From: Pseudomonadota bacterium
Lineage (GTDB): Bacteria; Pseudomonadota; Gammaproteobacteria; Burkholderiales; Burkholderiaceae_F
Length of the DNA: 34,635 nucleotides
Assembly: GCA_021842465.1 (NCBI GenBank)
Contig: JAKBZN010000024.1
Location: 1-34,635, forward strand
Direction of reading: 5' to 3'
Part shown: positions 1 through 9,100 of the stretch, piece by piece
How positions within the stretch are numbered: the first letter of the stretch is position 1
Layout: the number at the start of each line of letters is the position of its first letter
Program-made: the position numbers and the translations under genes
The notes under the pieces: model-generated
What the model was told of the DNA's origin: nothing
Database searches by the model: none
The model's input: the letters and a program-made list of their open reading frames with translations, nothing else

Positions 1-263
<263 letters not shown>

Positions 264-324
264 GCGGGTCCGGAGGACGGCGGGAGATTCGGAAATTCGG
301 CGTCGCCGGTCCGATGCGCGCTTC

Positions 325-1350
325 CTACTCGGCAACAGGTTCCATTGCGGCCTCGTATCGCCCCTGGCTCGCCGCGCTGTTGCACCGTGCGCGGGCGAGC
401 AGCGCCTGCTGGGCAACCGACGCGTTGGCTGGCTGGCCGCGCCACGCGCGCAGCACCGGGTCCTGCAAGGCGCGCCCATAGGAAAAGCGCAGATGCCACG
501 GCTGCGGTCCCAGCCGGTTCATCGCGTCGAGGTTCGCCGTCGCTTCCCGCGGCGTCTGTCCGCCCGAAAGGAAATAAACCCCGGGTACGGCCGCCGGTAC
601 CGTACGCCGCAAAACGTGGATGGTCCATTCCGCAACCTCGGCGGGCAGCGCTTTCCGGGCGTTTTCCTTTCCCGGCAACACCATGCTCGGCTTCAGCAGC
701 ATGTGCTCGAGGACCACGCGGTGGCGATGCAAGGCGTGGAAGACCGCATGCAGTACTGCCTCGGTCGTCTCGGCACAGTGCTCCATCGTATGGTCACCGT
801 CGAGCAGCACTTCGGGCTCGACGATCGGCACGACCCCGGATTCCTGACAGATCGCCGCGTACCGTGCCAGGCCCTCGGCATTGGTTTCCATCGCGAGCCG
901 GCTCGGCAGTCGGTCGGCAATGTGGTACACGGCGCGCCATTTGGCAAAGCGCGCGCCTTGTTGCCTGTATGCCTCCACGCGCTTCGCGAGGCCGTCGAGA
1001 CCTTGGGTGATTTCATCGCCCGGCGCGTGCGCGAGCGGAATCTTTCCCGCATCGACCTTGATTCCCGGAACGATGCCCCCACGGGCTGCGCACTGCGGCA
1101 GCGGCGTGCCGTCCGCGTTTTTCTGCCCGAGCGTTTCTTCGAAAAGGATGACGCCGCCGACGAACTCGCCCAGACCCGCGGTCGTCAACAGCAGTGCGCG
1201 ATATGCGTTGCGGATCTCGGGCGTCGATTCCAGGCCCACCGCCTGGAGACGTTTTGCGATCGTGGGGGCGCTCTCGTCGGCGGCCAGGATGCCTCGTCCT
1301 GGCCGGGTCAACGCATCCACGGTCGCTTGTAGTTCGTCTTGCACGCGCAT
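325..1350 (-). CDS. Class I fructose-bisphosphate aldolase
   Basis: This 341-residue protein is a Schiff-base (class I) aldolase, cleaving fructose 1,6-bisphosphate to dihydroxyacetone phosphate and glyceraldehyde 3-phosphate in the cytoplasm, or the reverse in gluconeogenesis and the Calvin cycle. Diagnostic stretches are GRGILAADES near residue 20, GGIVPGIKVD at 91-100, PIVEPEVL near 175-182 and EHMLLKPSMV, where K220 is the expected Schiff-base lysine. The frame is open 16 codons further upstream, but ATG at 1350 is preceded by GGGGA at good spacing and begins the conserved protein, so I chose it. It lies on the same strand as arsDA, 229 bp beyond arsA. Nothing shows that the two are functionally linked. 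Class I enzymes are less usual than class II in proteobacteria but occur in beta-proteobacterial autotrophs. Confidence 0.93.
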   Translation of the reverse strand: MRVQDELQATVDALTRPGRGILAADESAPTIAKRLQAVGLESTPEIRNAYRALLLTTAGLGEFVGGVILFEETLGQKNADGTPLPQCAARGGIVPGIKVDAGKIPLAHAPGDEITQGLDGLAKRVEAYRQQGARFAKWRAVYHIADRLPSRLAMETNAEGLARYAAICQESGVVPIVEPEVLLDGDHTMEHCAETTEAVLHAVFHALHRHRVVLEHMLLKPSMVLPGKENARKALPAEVAEWTIHVLRRTVPAAVPGVYFLSGGQTPREATANLDAMNRLGPQPWHLRFSYGRALQDPVLRAWRGQPANASVAQQALLARARCNSAASQGRYEAAMEPVAE

Positions 1351-1544
1351 GGCAGTCTCCCCGAATCGGCATGGATTCCGCGCCCTGGGCGCGGCCACTC
1401 ATCTCATCGAACTGTGCGCCGGCGGTGCGCCCTGGGGCAAGCGCGCTTTTGCGCGAGCCCGCGTCCGGCGGGTTGCGATCAGAAAGATCTGGCAAGCGGC
1501 GAGTTCCGCCGCTCCCATGTCACCGTGAGAACGATGGCGCCCCA

Positions 1545-1560
1545 CCCATCGGGCGATGGG
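1545..1560 (-). terminator. Possible hairpin after arsA
   Basis: CCCATCG at 1545-1551 is complementary to CGATGGG at 1554-1560, giving a 6-7 bp stem with a very short loop, about 20 bp beyond the arsA stop codon. There is no T-run, so it is a weak terminator candidate. The remaining sequence from 1351 to 1579 holds no gene that I can support; it should contain the aldolase promoter. Confidence 0.25.
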
Positions 1561-1579
1561 CGGTTTCCCAACCCATCCT

Positions 1580-3343
1580 CTACGAACCTTGCGTTCCAAG
1601 CGCGCCGGCCAGTCCCTCCTGACCTACCGGATCCTTCACCAGCCAAGGGATCAGCGCGCACCTCGCGGAGCGGCCATTCACCTCGCGGATGAATGGCAAC
1701 TCGGAGCGCCCCTTCTCGGCCAGGACGGGGTCGGAGGTGCCACTGGCGAGCATTGCCTGGTTGATCACCCAGGCCCACGGCTTGATTCCTGCCCGACGCA
1801 AGTCCTCCTCCAGGCGCTCGGCCTCGTGGACCGGAGTCGCCTCCGCGAGGGTCACGACCAGCACGCGGGTGAAGTCCGGATCGCGCAGTCTTGGCAGCAG
1901 TTCCCGGACGGCTTCCGGCAGATCTCCCTGGGTTCTGGATACCTCGCGGTGGTAGGCCTCCGCAGCATCGAGGAGCAGAATCGTGTGGCCTGTCGGTGCC
2001 GTGTCGAGGACGACGAACCCGTCTCTCCCCCGATCCACGGTATTGGCGAATGCGCGGAAGACGGCGATCTCCTCCGTGCAGGGTGAGCGCAGATCTTCCT
2101 CAAGCATTGCGCGCCCGGCAGCGTCCAGTTTTCGTCCCGCCTGGGCCAATACTTCCGAGGTGTATTTCTCGACCTCGGCCGACGGATCGATGCGCTCGAC
2201 GACCAGACCCGGCACAACCTCGCCGACCGCATCGGAAACATGCGCAGCGGGATCCGTCGTCGAGAGGACGACGGGATACCCCCGCTTCGCCAAGGCGAGG
2301 GCCACGGCAGCCGCGACCGTGGTCTTGCCCACGCCGCCTTTGCCCATGGTCATCACGACGCCCCGGCCGCGGGACGCCATTCCGTCAATGAGGGAACCGA
2401 GTCCCGGCGGCAGGGCAAAGGGAGCTTCCGCTGGGGCCTGCGGCTCGAAGGAATCCCGGTCGAACGGCCGGCCAAGCGATCGCAAGGCGTCGAGGCCCAC
2501 GGTTCCCCTCGGCACGAAAGGAATGCGGACCGAAGGAAGCGACGCCAATCCGGAGGGCATCGAAGCCAGCGCGCTCGATGCTTTCCGGGCCATGGCGTTG
2601 GCCACCGCGTCGCCCGTTTCCTCCGTTGCGAAGATTCCATTGAACGCGACGCGGATGTTGGAGACCCCCAGTTCGGATAGTTCGTCGCGTGTCCGCTCGG
2701 CCTCGCGAAGCGCGGAACCCTCCGGCCGTGCGACCAGCACAACCGTCGTTTCGCCGGGATCGGACAATCGTTGCACGGTTGCCGCATAAAGGGCCTTTTG
2801 TTTCTCCAGTCCCGCCAGAGGACCGAGGCAGGACGCGCCGCCCGTGGAAGTAGCGATGAACTCGTCCCAGGCCGACGGCAGGGTCAGGAGCCGCAGCGTG
2901 TGGCCCGTCGGCGCCGTATCGAATATCGCGCGGTCGAAGTCCGCCGTCGCCGACGGATCTCCGATCAGTTTGGAGAACTCGTCGAATGCCGCGATCTCCA
3001 CGGTACAGGCGCCGGAGAACTGCTCTTCCATACTCCGGATTGCGGCCTCGGGCAGGATCCCGCGATACGGCCCCACCATGCGTTCCCGATACGCCGCCGC
3101 GGTCGCGTCCGGATCGATGTTGAGGGCAAAGAGCCCCGGAGCACCCGGCACAGCGGTCGGCGATCCGCACAGGGGGACGCCGAGTACCTCGTCGAGATTC
3201 GACGCCGGATCGGTGCTCACGATCAGCACGCGCATTCCCTTGTCCGCCAAGGCGAGCCCGACTGCACAGGAAAGAGACGTTTTGCCGACGCCACCCTTGC
3301 CGGTAAAAAAGACGTGGCGTGTGTTCGCTTCCGGCAGGGGCAT
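1580..3343 (-). CDS. arsA: Arsenite-activated ATPase ArsA
   Basis: This 587-residue soluble ATPase powers As(III)/Sb(III) efflux through the ArsB membrane pump. It has the classic duplicated A1-A2 architecture: a first P-loop GKGGVGKT at 15-22 and a second at about 334-341. The signal-transduction signature DTAPTGHTL occurs in both halves (about 142-150 and 447-455). The three metalloid-binding cysteines are at 113, 172 and 422, exactly the positions reported for the E. coli plasmid R773 enzyme, so the protein looks intact and active. It starts 12 bp after the arsD stop codon, so the two are almost certainly co-transcribed. No arsB or acr3 pump gene follows; the next gene is an aldolase. The pump this ATPase would serve must be encoded elsewhere or to the left of the window. 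Confidence 0.96.
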   Translation of the reverse strand: MPLPEANTRHVFFTGKGGVGKTSLSCAVGLALADKGMRVLIVSTDPASNLDEVLGVPLCGSPTAVPGAPGLFALNIDPDATAAAYRERMVGPYRGILPEAAIRSMEEQFSGACTVEIAAFDEFSKLIGDPSATADFDRAIFDTAPTGHTLRLLTLPSAWDEFIATSTGGASCLGPLAGLEKQKALYAATVQRLSDPGETTVVLVARPEGSALREAERTRDELSELGVSNIRVAFNGIFATEETGDAVANAMARKASSALASMPSGLASLPSVRIPFVPRGTVGLDALRSLGRPFDRDSFEPQAPAEAPFALPPGLGSLIDGMASRGRGVVMTMGKGGVGKTTVAAAVALALAKRGYPVVLSTTDPAAHVSDAVGEVVPGLVVERIDPSAEVEKYTSEVLAQAGRKLDAAGRAMLEEDLRSPCTEEIAVFRAFANTVDRGRDGFVVLDTAPTGHTILLLDAAEAYHREVSRTQGDLPEAVRELLPRLRDPDFTRVLVVTLAEATPVHEAERLEEDLRRAGIKPWAWVINQAMLASGTSDPVLAEKGRSELPFIREVNGRSARCALIPWLVKDPVGQEGLAGALGTQGS

Positions 3344-3355
3344 CTCCGGCCCCGC

Positions 3356-3724
3356 TCAACAGCAACCGGACTTGGGTGCGCAGCAGGAGCCCGCCTTCGC
3401 GGCCGGCTCGTCCCCGGCCGGGAGATCGATGCCAAGTTTGCGGGCCAATTGGTCGCGAGAGGGATACATGCCCGTTGTGACCACGGCGCCGTCAATGACG
3501 ATTACCGGCAGCCGATCCATCCCGGCCTCCATTTCCTTGACCACGGCCGGATTGGCGGCGAACGCCTGGGGCTCCTGGCCGAGGTTGTGGCGCGACACCT
3601 GGACGCCGCGCTCGGCCGCCCATTTCAGATCGGCCGCGAACTGCGCGAGGACCGGGTCGACGTCCACGCCGCAGACGCCGGTGGAGCAGCACATGGCAGG
3701 ATCAAACACTTCGAGTTTTTTCAC
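3356..3724 (-). CDS. arsD: Arsenic metallochaperone ArsD
   Basis: This 122-residue protein delivers As(III) to ArsA and can act as a weak repressor. The start is GTG at 3724, preceded by AGGGAG at about 6 bp. It gives a protein of family length (about 120) beginning VKKLEVFDPAMCC. The frame stays open another 76 codons upstream, but that translation does not resemble ArsD. The essential C12, C13 and C18 are present, and the C-terminus keeps two vicinal cysteine pairs (114-115 and 121-122) in GSCCAPKSGCC. The thioredoxin-like core includes DRLPVIVIDGAVV and the TTGMYPSRDQLA loop. It is the first gene of an arsDA pair. No ArsR repressor gene is visible, so control may rest on ArsD itself or on an ArsR encoded elsewhere. 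Confidence 0.95.
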   Translation of the reverse strand: MKKLEVFDPAMCCSTGVCGVDVDPVLAQFAADLKWAAERGVQVSRHNLGQEPQAFAANPAVVKEMEAGMDRLPVIVIDGAVVTTGMYPSRDQLARKLGIDLPAGDEPAAKAGSCCAPKSGCC

Positions 3725-4182
3725 GACGAACTCCCTTTCGGAAAGCACAGCAACCCTGCGCGCGTCGTATGGACGCATTGCTGCCCACCCCAATGGGCCA
3801 AAATTCGGCCGGCAGCAACCGCCGGAACAAATGATGCCAATAAGAAAGTCTGTCCATTCGAGCCCTAGGACAAGAATTCTTTGGAGTCTGTCCAGGCACG
3901 CGCATCGATCGCGGGCGGAGTGGGGTAATTTAAGAAGACCTGTCCACAACAAGTTGAACTGCCGATAGAGGAAGCAAGTCCCGCGCGCTGTGCACGGTGA
4001 AATCCTTCCGCAAAGCCGTACGCGTGTTCGAGTTCCTCCGCTAGTCGCACCGAACTCAGCTTAGAGGGCGCCTCGCTCAGAATTGGCGCCACTGAACAAA
4101 CGAACAGCGTGGCAGCAAGCGGCGCCAGCAACCGGATTCCTTGCACGGCCAGCAGCAAGCAGCGAAGCCCTACCTCACGTGG
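3725..4182. other. Degenerate spacer between arsD and the HNH gene
   Basis: This 458-bp stretch has no gene that I can identify. On the minus strand a 97-codon frame (3865-4158) has a hydrophobic, signal-peptide-like start and the stretch RLAEELEHAYGFAEGFHRAQRAG, which I do not recognise; it could be the remnant of a gene. Three similar short repeats (3847-3946, listed separately) overlap its end. The arsD promoter must lie in the left part. The mixed and partly lower-GC composition and the lack of a clear gene suggest a junction where sequence has been inserted or lost. Confidence 0.5.
3847..3946 (+). repeat. Three short AGTCTGTCCA-type direct repeats
   Basis: AGTCTGTCCA occurs at 3847-3856 and again at 3885-3894, with a variant GACCTGTCCA at 3937-3946. 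Each is preceded by an A/T-rich AAGAA- or AATTC-like stretch. Spacings are 38 and 52 bp. Similar 'GTCTGTCCCC' motifs are, from general knowledge, common beside REP-associated tyrosine transposases in proteobacteria, so this may be a decayed element of that kind. No transposase gene is recognisable here. The spacing does not match the 20-bp array found near glmS. Confidence 0.35.
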
Positions 4183-5124
4183 CTATCGCCCCCGCAACTC
4201 ACGCAACCTCCGTGCGAGCGCGTCGCGATCCGGATTGTCAGAAACCCGATCAGGCATCGCGATGTCCTGCCCCTGGTACTTCCAATACTCGCTGTTGCGA
4301 AGCTTCTCCGACAAGCGGACGCGGTAACGGTCGTCGATCGCCAACAATTTGAGATCGAACAGTGTGTGCAGGTCGGAACGCAGCAGCAATCCGTTCGATA
4401 CGGCATAGTCGGTCTGCTCGGCATGAGGCGTGATGTGAGCGGCTTCAAGCAGATCTTCGACAGCGCAACGACTGATCGCACACCGCCGCTTGTACGCCAG
4501 CATCAGGGCCTCACGAAAGCGGGCCTGTCCACGACGCGTCTTGATCGCCCTCTGCTGCCTTTCGTCTTCGTCGCCTTCGAAGTCTTCTTCAGATTCCGAA
4601 CGCGCTGAAGTCTCCGACTCAGCTAGCTGCGACGAGCTAGTGTCCAGTTCGAGCGCGCGCCGCAGCTGCGTGGCCGACTCTACCGAAAGGCGGAGCGGCG
4701 TTCGGAACTGGTTGGGATCTGGACTGCCAGCGCGCAGACCGTCCACGTTTGCAGGCTCCCCGCTGCTCGTATAGAGGTCCAGAGCCCGTGCCACGGATGC
4801 ATCCAGGAAATGATTCGGACGGAACCTATCGAGACGGTCCCTCTTGCCGATGAGGTAGATGACGCCATCTCGCATGTTGCCACGCCCGAGCTTCAGCTCA
4901 GCCTCTGCCCGTCGCACTGGATTGCCATCGACAACCAGGCGACCACCAAGGCGCACGTTGCCATCCAGCAGACCGACAACGAACACCTCATCGCCGTCAC
5001 CCATCGTGTTCAAGGGTCTCCTGTCGTCTCCGGTGAGGTAGTCGATCCAGTCGTCGCCCGCCGACAGATTGCTGCGACGATCGTCAAAGGTCTGCTTGTT
5101 GAAGAAGAAGGTGTAGGAGGCCAT
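4183..5124 (-). CDS. HNH endonuclease with N-terminal accessory domain
   Basis: The C-terminal third of this 313-residue protein is an HNH nuclease of the HNH_2 type: RRCAISRCAVEDLLEAAHI, then SNGLLLRSDLHTLFDLKLLAID. The likely catalytic or metal residues are H230, N244 and H253, with C215 and C220 nearby. The N-terminal part (about 1-110) contains DEVFVVGLLDGNVRLGGRLVVD and VIYLIGKRDRLDRF. It resembles the small beta-barrel modules often fused to such nucleases, but I cannot name it. A highly acidic linker (about 168-190, rich in E, S and D) separates the two. The start codon at 5124 follows AGAGGA at about 4 bp. It lies 68 bp after the truncated tniQ on the same strand and may share its transcript. 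The setting next to a type I restriction system suggests defence against foreign DNA or a mobile-element function; this is inference. Confidence 0.85.
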   Translation of the reverse strand: MASYTFFFNKQTFDDRRSNLSAGDDWIDYLTGDDRRPLNTMGDGDEVFVVGLLDGNVRLGGRLVVDGNPVRRAEAELKLGRGNMRDGVIYLIGKRDRLDRFRPNHFLDASVARALDLYTSSGEPANVDGLRAGSPDPNQFRTPLRLSVESATQLRRALELDTSSSQLAESETSARSESEEDFEGDEDERQQRAIKTRRGQARFREALMLAYKRRCAISRCAVEDLLEAAHITPHAEQTDYAVSNGLLLRSDLHTLFDLKLLAIDDRYRVRLSEKLRNSEYWKYQGQDIAMPDRVSDNPDRDALARRLRELRGR

Positions 5125-5192
5125 CGGTCCTCTTTGAGCAACTATCGGCGTTTCAGTTCAGTGCGGATGACGCAGTCCTGTCGCAGCCTGCG

Positions 5193-5978
5193 TCAATTAG
5201 CGCGATTCGGTTCTTCAGCAAATGAGTAGTCTGCCACGCCCACCGCGGCCATAGCAAGGCAATCCGTTAGTCGAGCGCGCAGCGCCGCTTGGACTGCGGG
5301 TGGATCAAGCCACCCGTCCGGTCCAGGGTGTTCAACCAAGCCCGCCGTCAGATTGGCAAGGCGCAGAAGCGCCCACTCGGACCCAGCCGGCCCGGGAGAC
5401 CATCCGGCGGTCAGCGCTGACGCATCCGGTAGGTGCCACTGGAAGCGCTCGACACCGGTGGATTTCAGCTTTGACGTCAACAACGGCTGGCCATGCCAGG
5501 GGCATACCCAGACTCCCGGGAATTGATGCTGTAGGTGCCAGTAGACCCAACCGTGCTCCTCCCAATCGGTTCGGAGGCAGGTCTCGCACGCTTTCAACGG
5601 ATGATTTGCCCGAAATCGGCTGGTCAGCAGGCCCAGCCGAAATTTCAGGTGCGCGACGGACGGGCCGCGCATGGTTCGGACGATGTCGCCGACTTCGTGG
5701 GCCGGGACGAACGGCCGGTAGTAACGCAGCAGGGTTCGTTCCTTGGCGATGGTCGCGGCAGTCCCGAAGGCGGCGTCGGTCCTGCGTACGAACTCGTCAA
5801 TCGCACTGGGGAAGTCGTGCTGCGCCCCGGCCCGCCGCCCGCCAAGCAGCATCTGCGTCGATTTCCAGGACGATGAGTGGCCCCAGAGTCGGTGGTGACG
5901 GCTGCAAAGGCTAAACAGGGTCTCGCCCGGCAACCACGGCAGAAATGGTGTGTGGCTTGGGAACAGCCCGTCTTTCAT
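5193..5978 (-). CDS. TniQ family protein, apparently truncated
   Basis: This 261-residue protein starts with the TniQ signature FLPWLPGETLFSLCSRHHRLWG. It carries the zinc-binding segment of the family: C131-x2-C134, H142, YWHLQHQFPG and C159-P-W-H162. TniQ/TnsD proteins select the target site for Tn7-, Tn5053- and CRISPR-associated transposons; TnsD of Tn7 binds the end of glmS. Family members are usually 350-500 residues or more, so this copy ends soon after the zinc domain and probably lacks the DNA-binding C-terminal part. After the stop codon the frame continues only about 16 codons. No tnsA, tnsB or tnsC genes are in the window. It runs divergently from hsdR, about 140 bp apart. Together with the Tn7-like end at 14.3 kb, it is probably what remains of the transposition machinery. 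Confidence 0.85.
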   Translation of the reverse strand: MKDGLFPSHTPFLPWLPGETLFSLCSRHHRLWGHSSSWKSTQMLLGGRRAGAQHDFPSAIDEFVRRTDAAFGTAATIAKERTLLRYYRPFVPAHEVGDIVRTMRGPSVAHLKFRLGLLTSRFRANHPLKACETCLRTDWEEHGWVYWHLQHQFPGVWVCPWHGQPLLTSKLKSTGVERFQWHLPDASALTAGWSPGPAGSEWALLRLANLTAGLVEHPGPDGWLDPPAVQAALRARLTDCLAMAAVGVADYSFAEEPNRAN

Positions 5979-6120
5979 GGCGTCTGCGCCGGCGCTTGCC
6001 TCTAATGCTATGGTTCACCCCCATCGGAGCAGGGGCGGGAAACGGAAGGCTTTTGCAGCCCGCGACGCTGCCTCGCCACCGTGCCCAACGATACAAGGAC
6101 CCAGACGTTCGGCGTTCGAC

Positions 6121-9100
6121 ATGACGAGAGACCCGGGACCGGCATCGCAAAATTTCGCGTTCCTAGGGCAGCACGATCCGGTGTTGCTGCGTCTGTGCGC
6201 CGCGGCCGAGCGGAACTTTCCCGATGACCCGAATACGACGGTCGTCAAACTGCGGCAGTTCTCCGAACTCGTCGTGCGGACTATTGCGGCGATGGTCGGG
6301 GTCGAGCGAACGCCGGAAACGACGACCGCCGACCTGCTGCGCGAGCTCCAGGTGCGCAGCATCCTGGACCGGACCGCCCTGGATCTCTTCCACCACCTCC
6401 GGCGGGAAGGCAACCGGGCGGTCCATGAATACGAGACCACGCCGCAGCAGGCGAAGGATGCGCTGCGGATCGCCCGGCAGCTTGCCATCTGGTTCCACCG
6501 CGCCACCGGGAAAGCCGATCCCAGGACTTTCCAGCCGGGGCCGTTCGTCGAACCACCGCGCCGCGATCACGAAGCGCGGGTGACGGAACTGTCTTCGGCG
6601 CTGGCGCTCAAGGCGGAGGAAGCGCGTGCCGCCTACCAGATCGCCGATGCGGAACGGCTGCAGCGGCAGGCGGCCGAGGCGCGGGCCGCAAGCGCCGAGG
6701 AAGAACGGGCGCTGTGGACGGAACTTGCCCGGTCCGAGGAGGAAGAGCGCAAGCGGGCGATCGCCGAATACGAAACCGTGCTCTCCGCGCTGCAGGCCGA
6801 GGCCCAGGCCCGGCCGGCGCCGGCAGCGGCCGCCGTCGAGCAGGCCGTACAGGCCGCATCGCGGGCGATCGCGCTCGATGAGGCGGAGACCCGCGCGATC
6901 ATCGATGTCCAGTTGACCGAGGCCGGCTGGCAGGCCGACAGCGAGAACCTGAGTTACAGCAACGGCGCCCGTCCGGAAGCCGGCAAATGCAAGGCGATCG
7001 CCGAGTGGCCGACCGCCTCGGGCCCGGCGGATTACGTCCTTTTCGATGGCCTCGTCCCCGTTGGTGTCGTCGAAGCCAAGAAGTACGGCCTGGAGGTGGC
7101 GGGGGTCGTCCCGCAGGCGGAGCGCTACAGCCTGGGCTACGAGATCAAGGCGGGGGAAATGCTCCCCCGGCCGCCGGACCAAGCCGGGCCGTTCCCTGGC
7201 TGGTTGGCGTCCCACGAGCCGGAAGCGGCCAACCGGCATTTCCGGATTCCGTTCGTGTTCACCGCCAACGGCCGGCCGTATTTCCGCCAGATGGAAACCA
7301 AGAGCGGCATCTGGTTCCGGGACGTGCGCCGCCCGACCAACCACCCGCGCCCGCTGGCGGACTGGCACACACCCGAAGCCTTGCGGAAACTGCTGGAGTC
7401 GGAACCGGCGCACGCGGAAGCGAAGCTCCAGGCGGAGCCGTTCGGGTATCTCAACCTGCGCGACTACCAGGTCAAGGCCGTCCAGGCCGTCGAATCGCGG
7501 ATCGCTGGGGGTGGCCGCGAATGCCTGGTCGCCATGGCGACCGGTACCGGCAAGACTCGCACGATCGTCGGACTGATCTACCGGCTGCTCAAGACCAAGC
7601 GTTTCAATCGGGTCCTTTTCCTGGTCGACCGCAATTCCCTGGGGACCCAGGCGCAGGACACGTTCAAGGACATGCGCCTGGAACAAAACCGCACCTTCGC
7701 CGAGATCTACGAGGTCATGGAGCTTGCCGACATCACTCCGGACGGAGCGACCAAGGTGCACGTGGCCACCGTCCAGGGGATGGTACGCAGGCTCTTCGGG
7801 GACGAACTGGATATCCCCATCGACCGCTACGACTGCATCGTCGTCGACGAAGCGCACCGCGGCTACATCCTGGACCGGGAGATGGGAGAGGGGGAGCTTG
7901 CAATCCGCTCCGAGGCCGACTACATCTCGTCCTACCGGCGGGTGCTCGACTACTTCGACGCCGTCAAGGTGGCGCTCACCGCCACGCCGGCGCAGCACAC
8001 GGTGGAGATCTTCGGCCGTCCCGTCTATACCTACACCTACCGCGAGGCGGTGATCGATGGCTGGCTCATCGACCACGACCCGCCCGTGCGGATCATCACC
8101 CAACTGGCGGAAAAGGGCATCCACTTCGACAAGGGCGAAACGGTCCAGGTCGTGCAGTCGGCAACCGGCGGCGTGGACACGGCAACGCTCCCCGATGAGC
8201 TCGACTTCGACATCGACGGATTCAACCGGCTCGTCATCACCGAGAACTTCAACCGGATCGTGTGCGAGGAGCTCGCCAAACAGCTTGACGATCCGTCCGA
8301 CAAGAAGAAGACGCTGATCTACGCTGCCAACGACAACCACGCCGACCTGGTCGTCAGCTTGCTGAAAACCGCGCTCGAAGGCGTCTGGGGCCCGATCGAC
8401 GACAAGACGGTGATGAAAATCACCGGGCGGACGGACAAGCCGGAGCAGGCGATCAAGCGGTTCAAGAACGAGCGCCTGCCGGTGATTGCCGTCACGGTCG
8501 ATCTGCTCACCACCGGAATCGACGTGCCGGAGATCTGCAATCTCGTATTCCTGCGCCGGGTGCGCAGCCGCATCCTCTACGAGCAGATGCTGGGGCGGGC
8601 GACGCGGCTTTGCCCCGAAATCGACAAAGAGGTGTTCCGGATCTTCGATGCGGTGGACATCTACAACGCGCTCGAACCGGTGAATACGATGAAGCCGGTG
8701 GTGCAGTCGGTAGCAATTCCGCTCGCGCAGCTCTTCGCGGAGATCGCCGACGAGAAATCCCACCAGGCTCCCGGAAGCGGCGAGGGCCGCAGCCACGCCG
8801 ACGACGTGCGCGACCAGATCGTCGTGCGCGTGCGCAAGCTCATCCAGCGCGCCCTACGCAATGCTGCCGACCACCCGGAACTCCGGGACGCGATCGAGCG
8901 CCTGGAGCAGATCGCCGGCCTTGGCGCCCGCGAGTTGCCGGAAACCTGGAAGGCGATGGACGCGGAGAGCCTGGGCGCCTTCGTGCGCGCGCATCCGGCC
9001 CTGCTTTCCGCACTGCAGAACCTGCAACTGGGCGGGAACGGGGGGATCGGTCAGGTGGTTTCCACCCACGACGACGATTTGGTCTCGGTCCAGCACGGCT

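Noticed and set aside
3725-4182. Second (left) end of the Tn7-like element
   Set aside because: The repeats there differ in sequence and spacing from the 20-bp units near glmS, and no suitable TGT terminus or ACCGC duplication was seen.
5950-6120. Longer N-terminus for HsdR starting at 5950
   Set aside because: It would overlap the start of the divergent tniQ gene, and the added residues do not look like the family; the conserved protein begins just after ATG 6121.
6163-8796. 877-residue open frame on the minus strand
   Set aside because: It is antisense to hsdR, whose motifs are unambiguous, and arises from GC-rich third positions. The translation has no recognisable domain.
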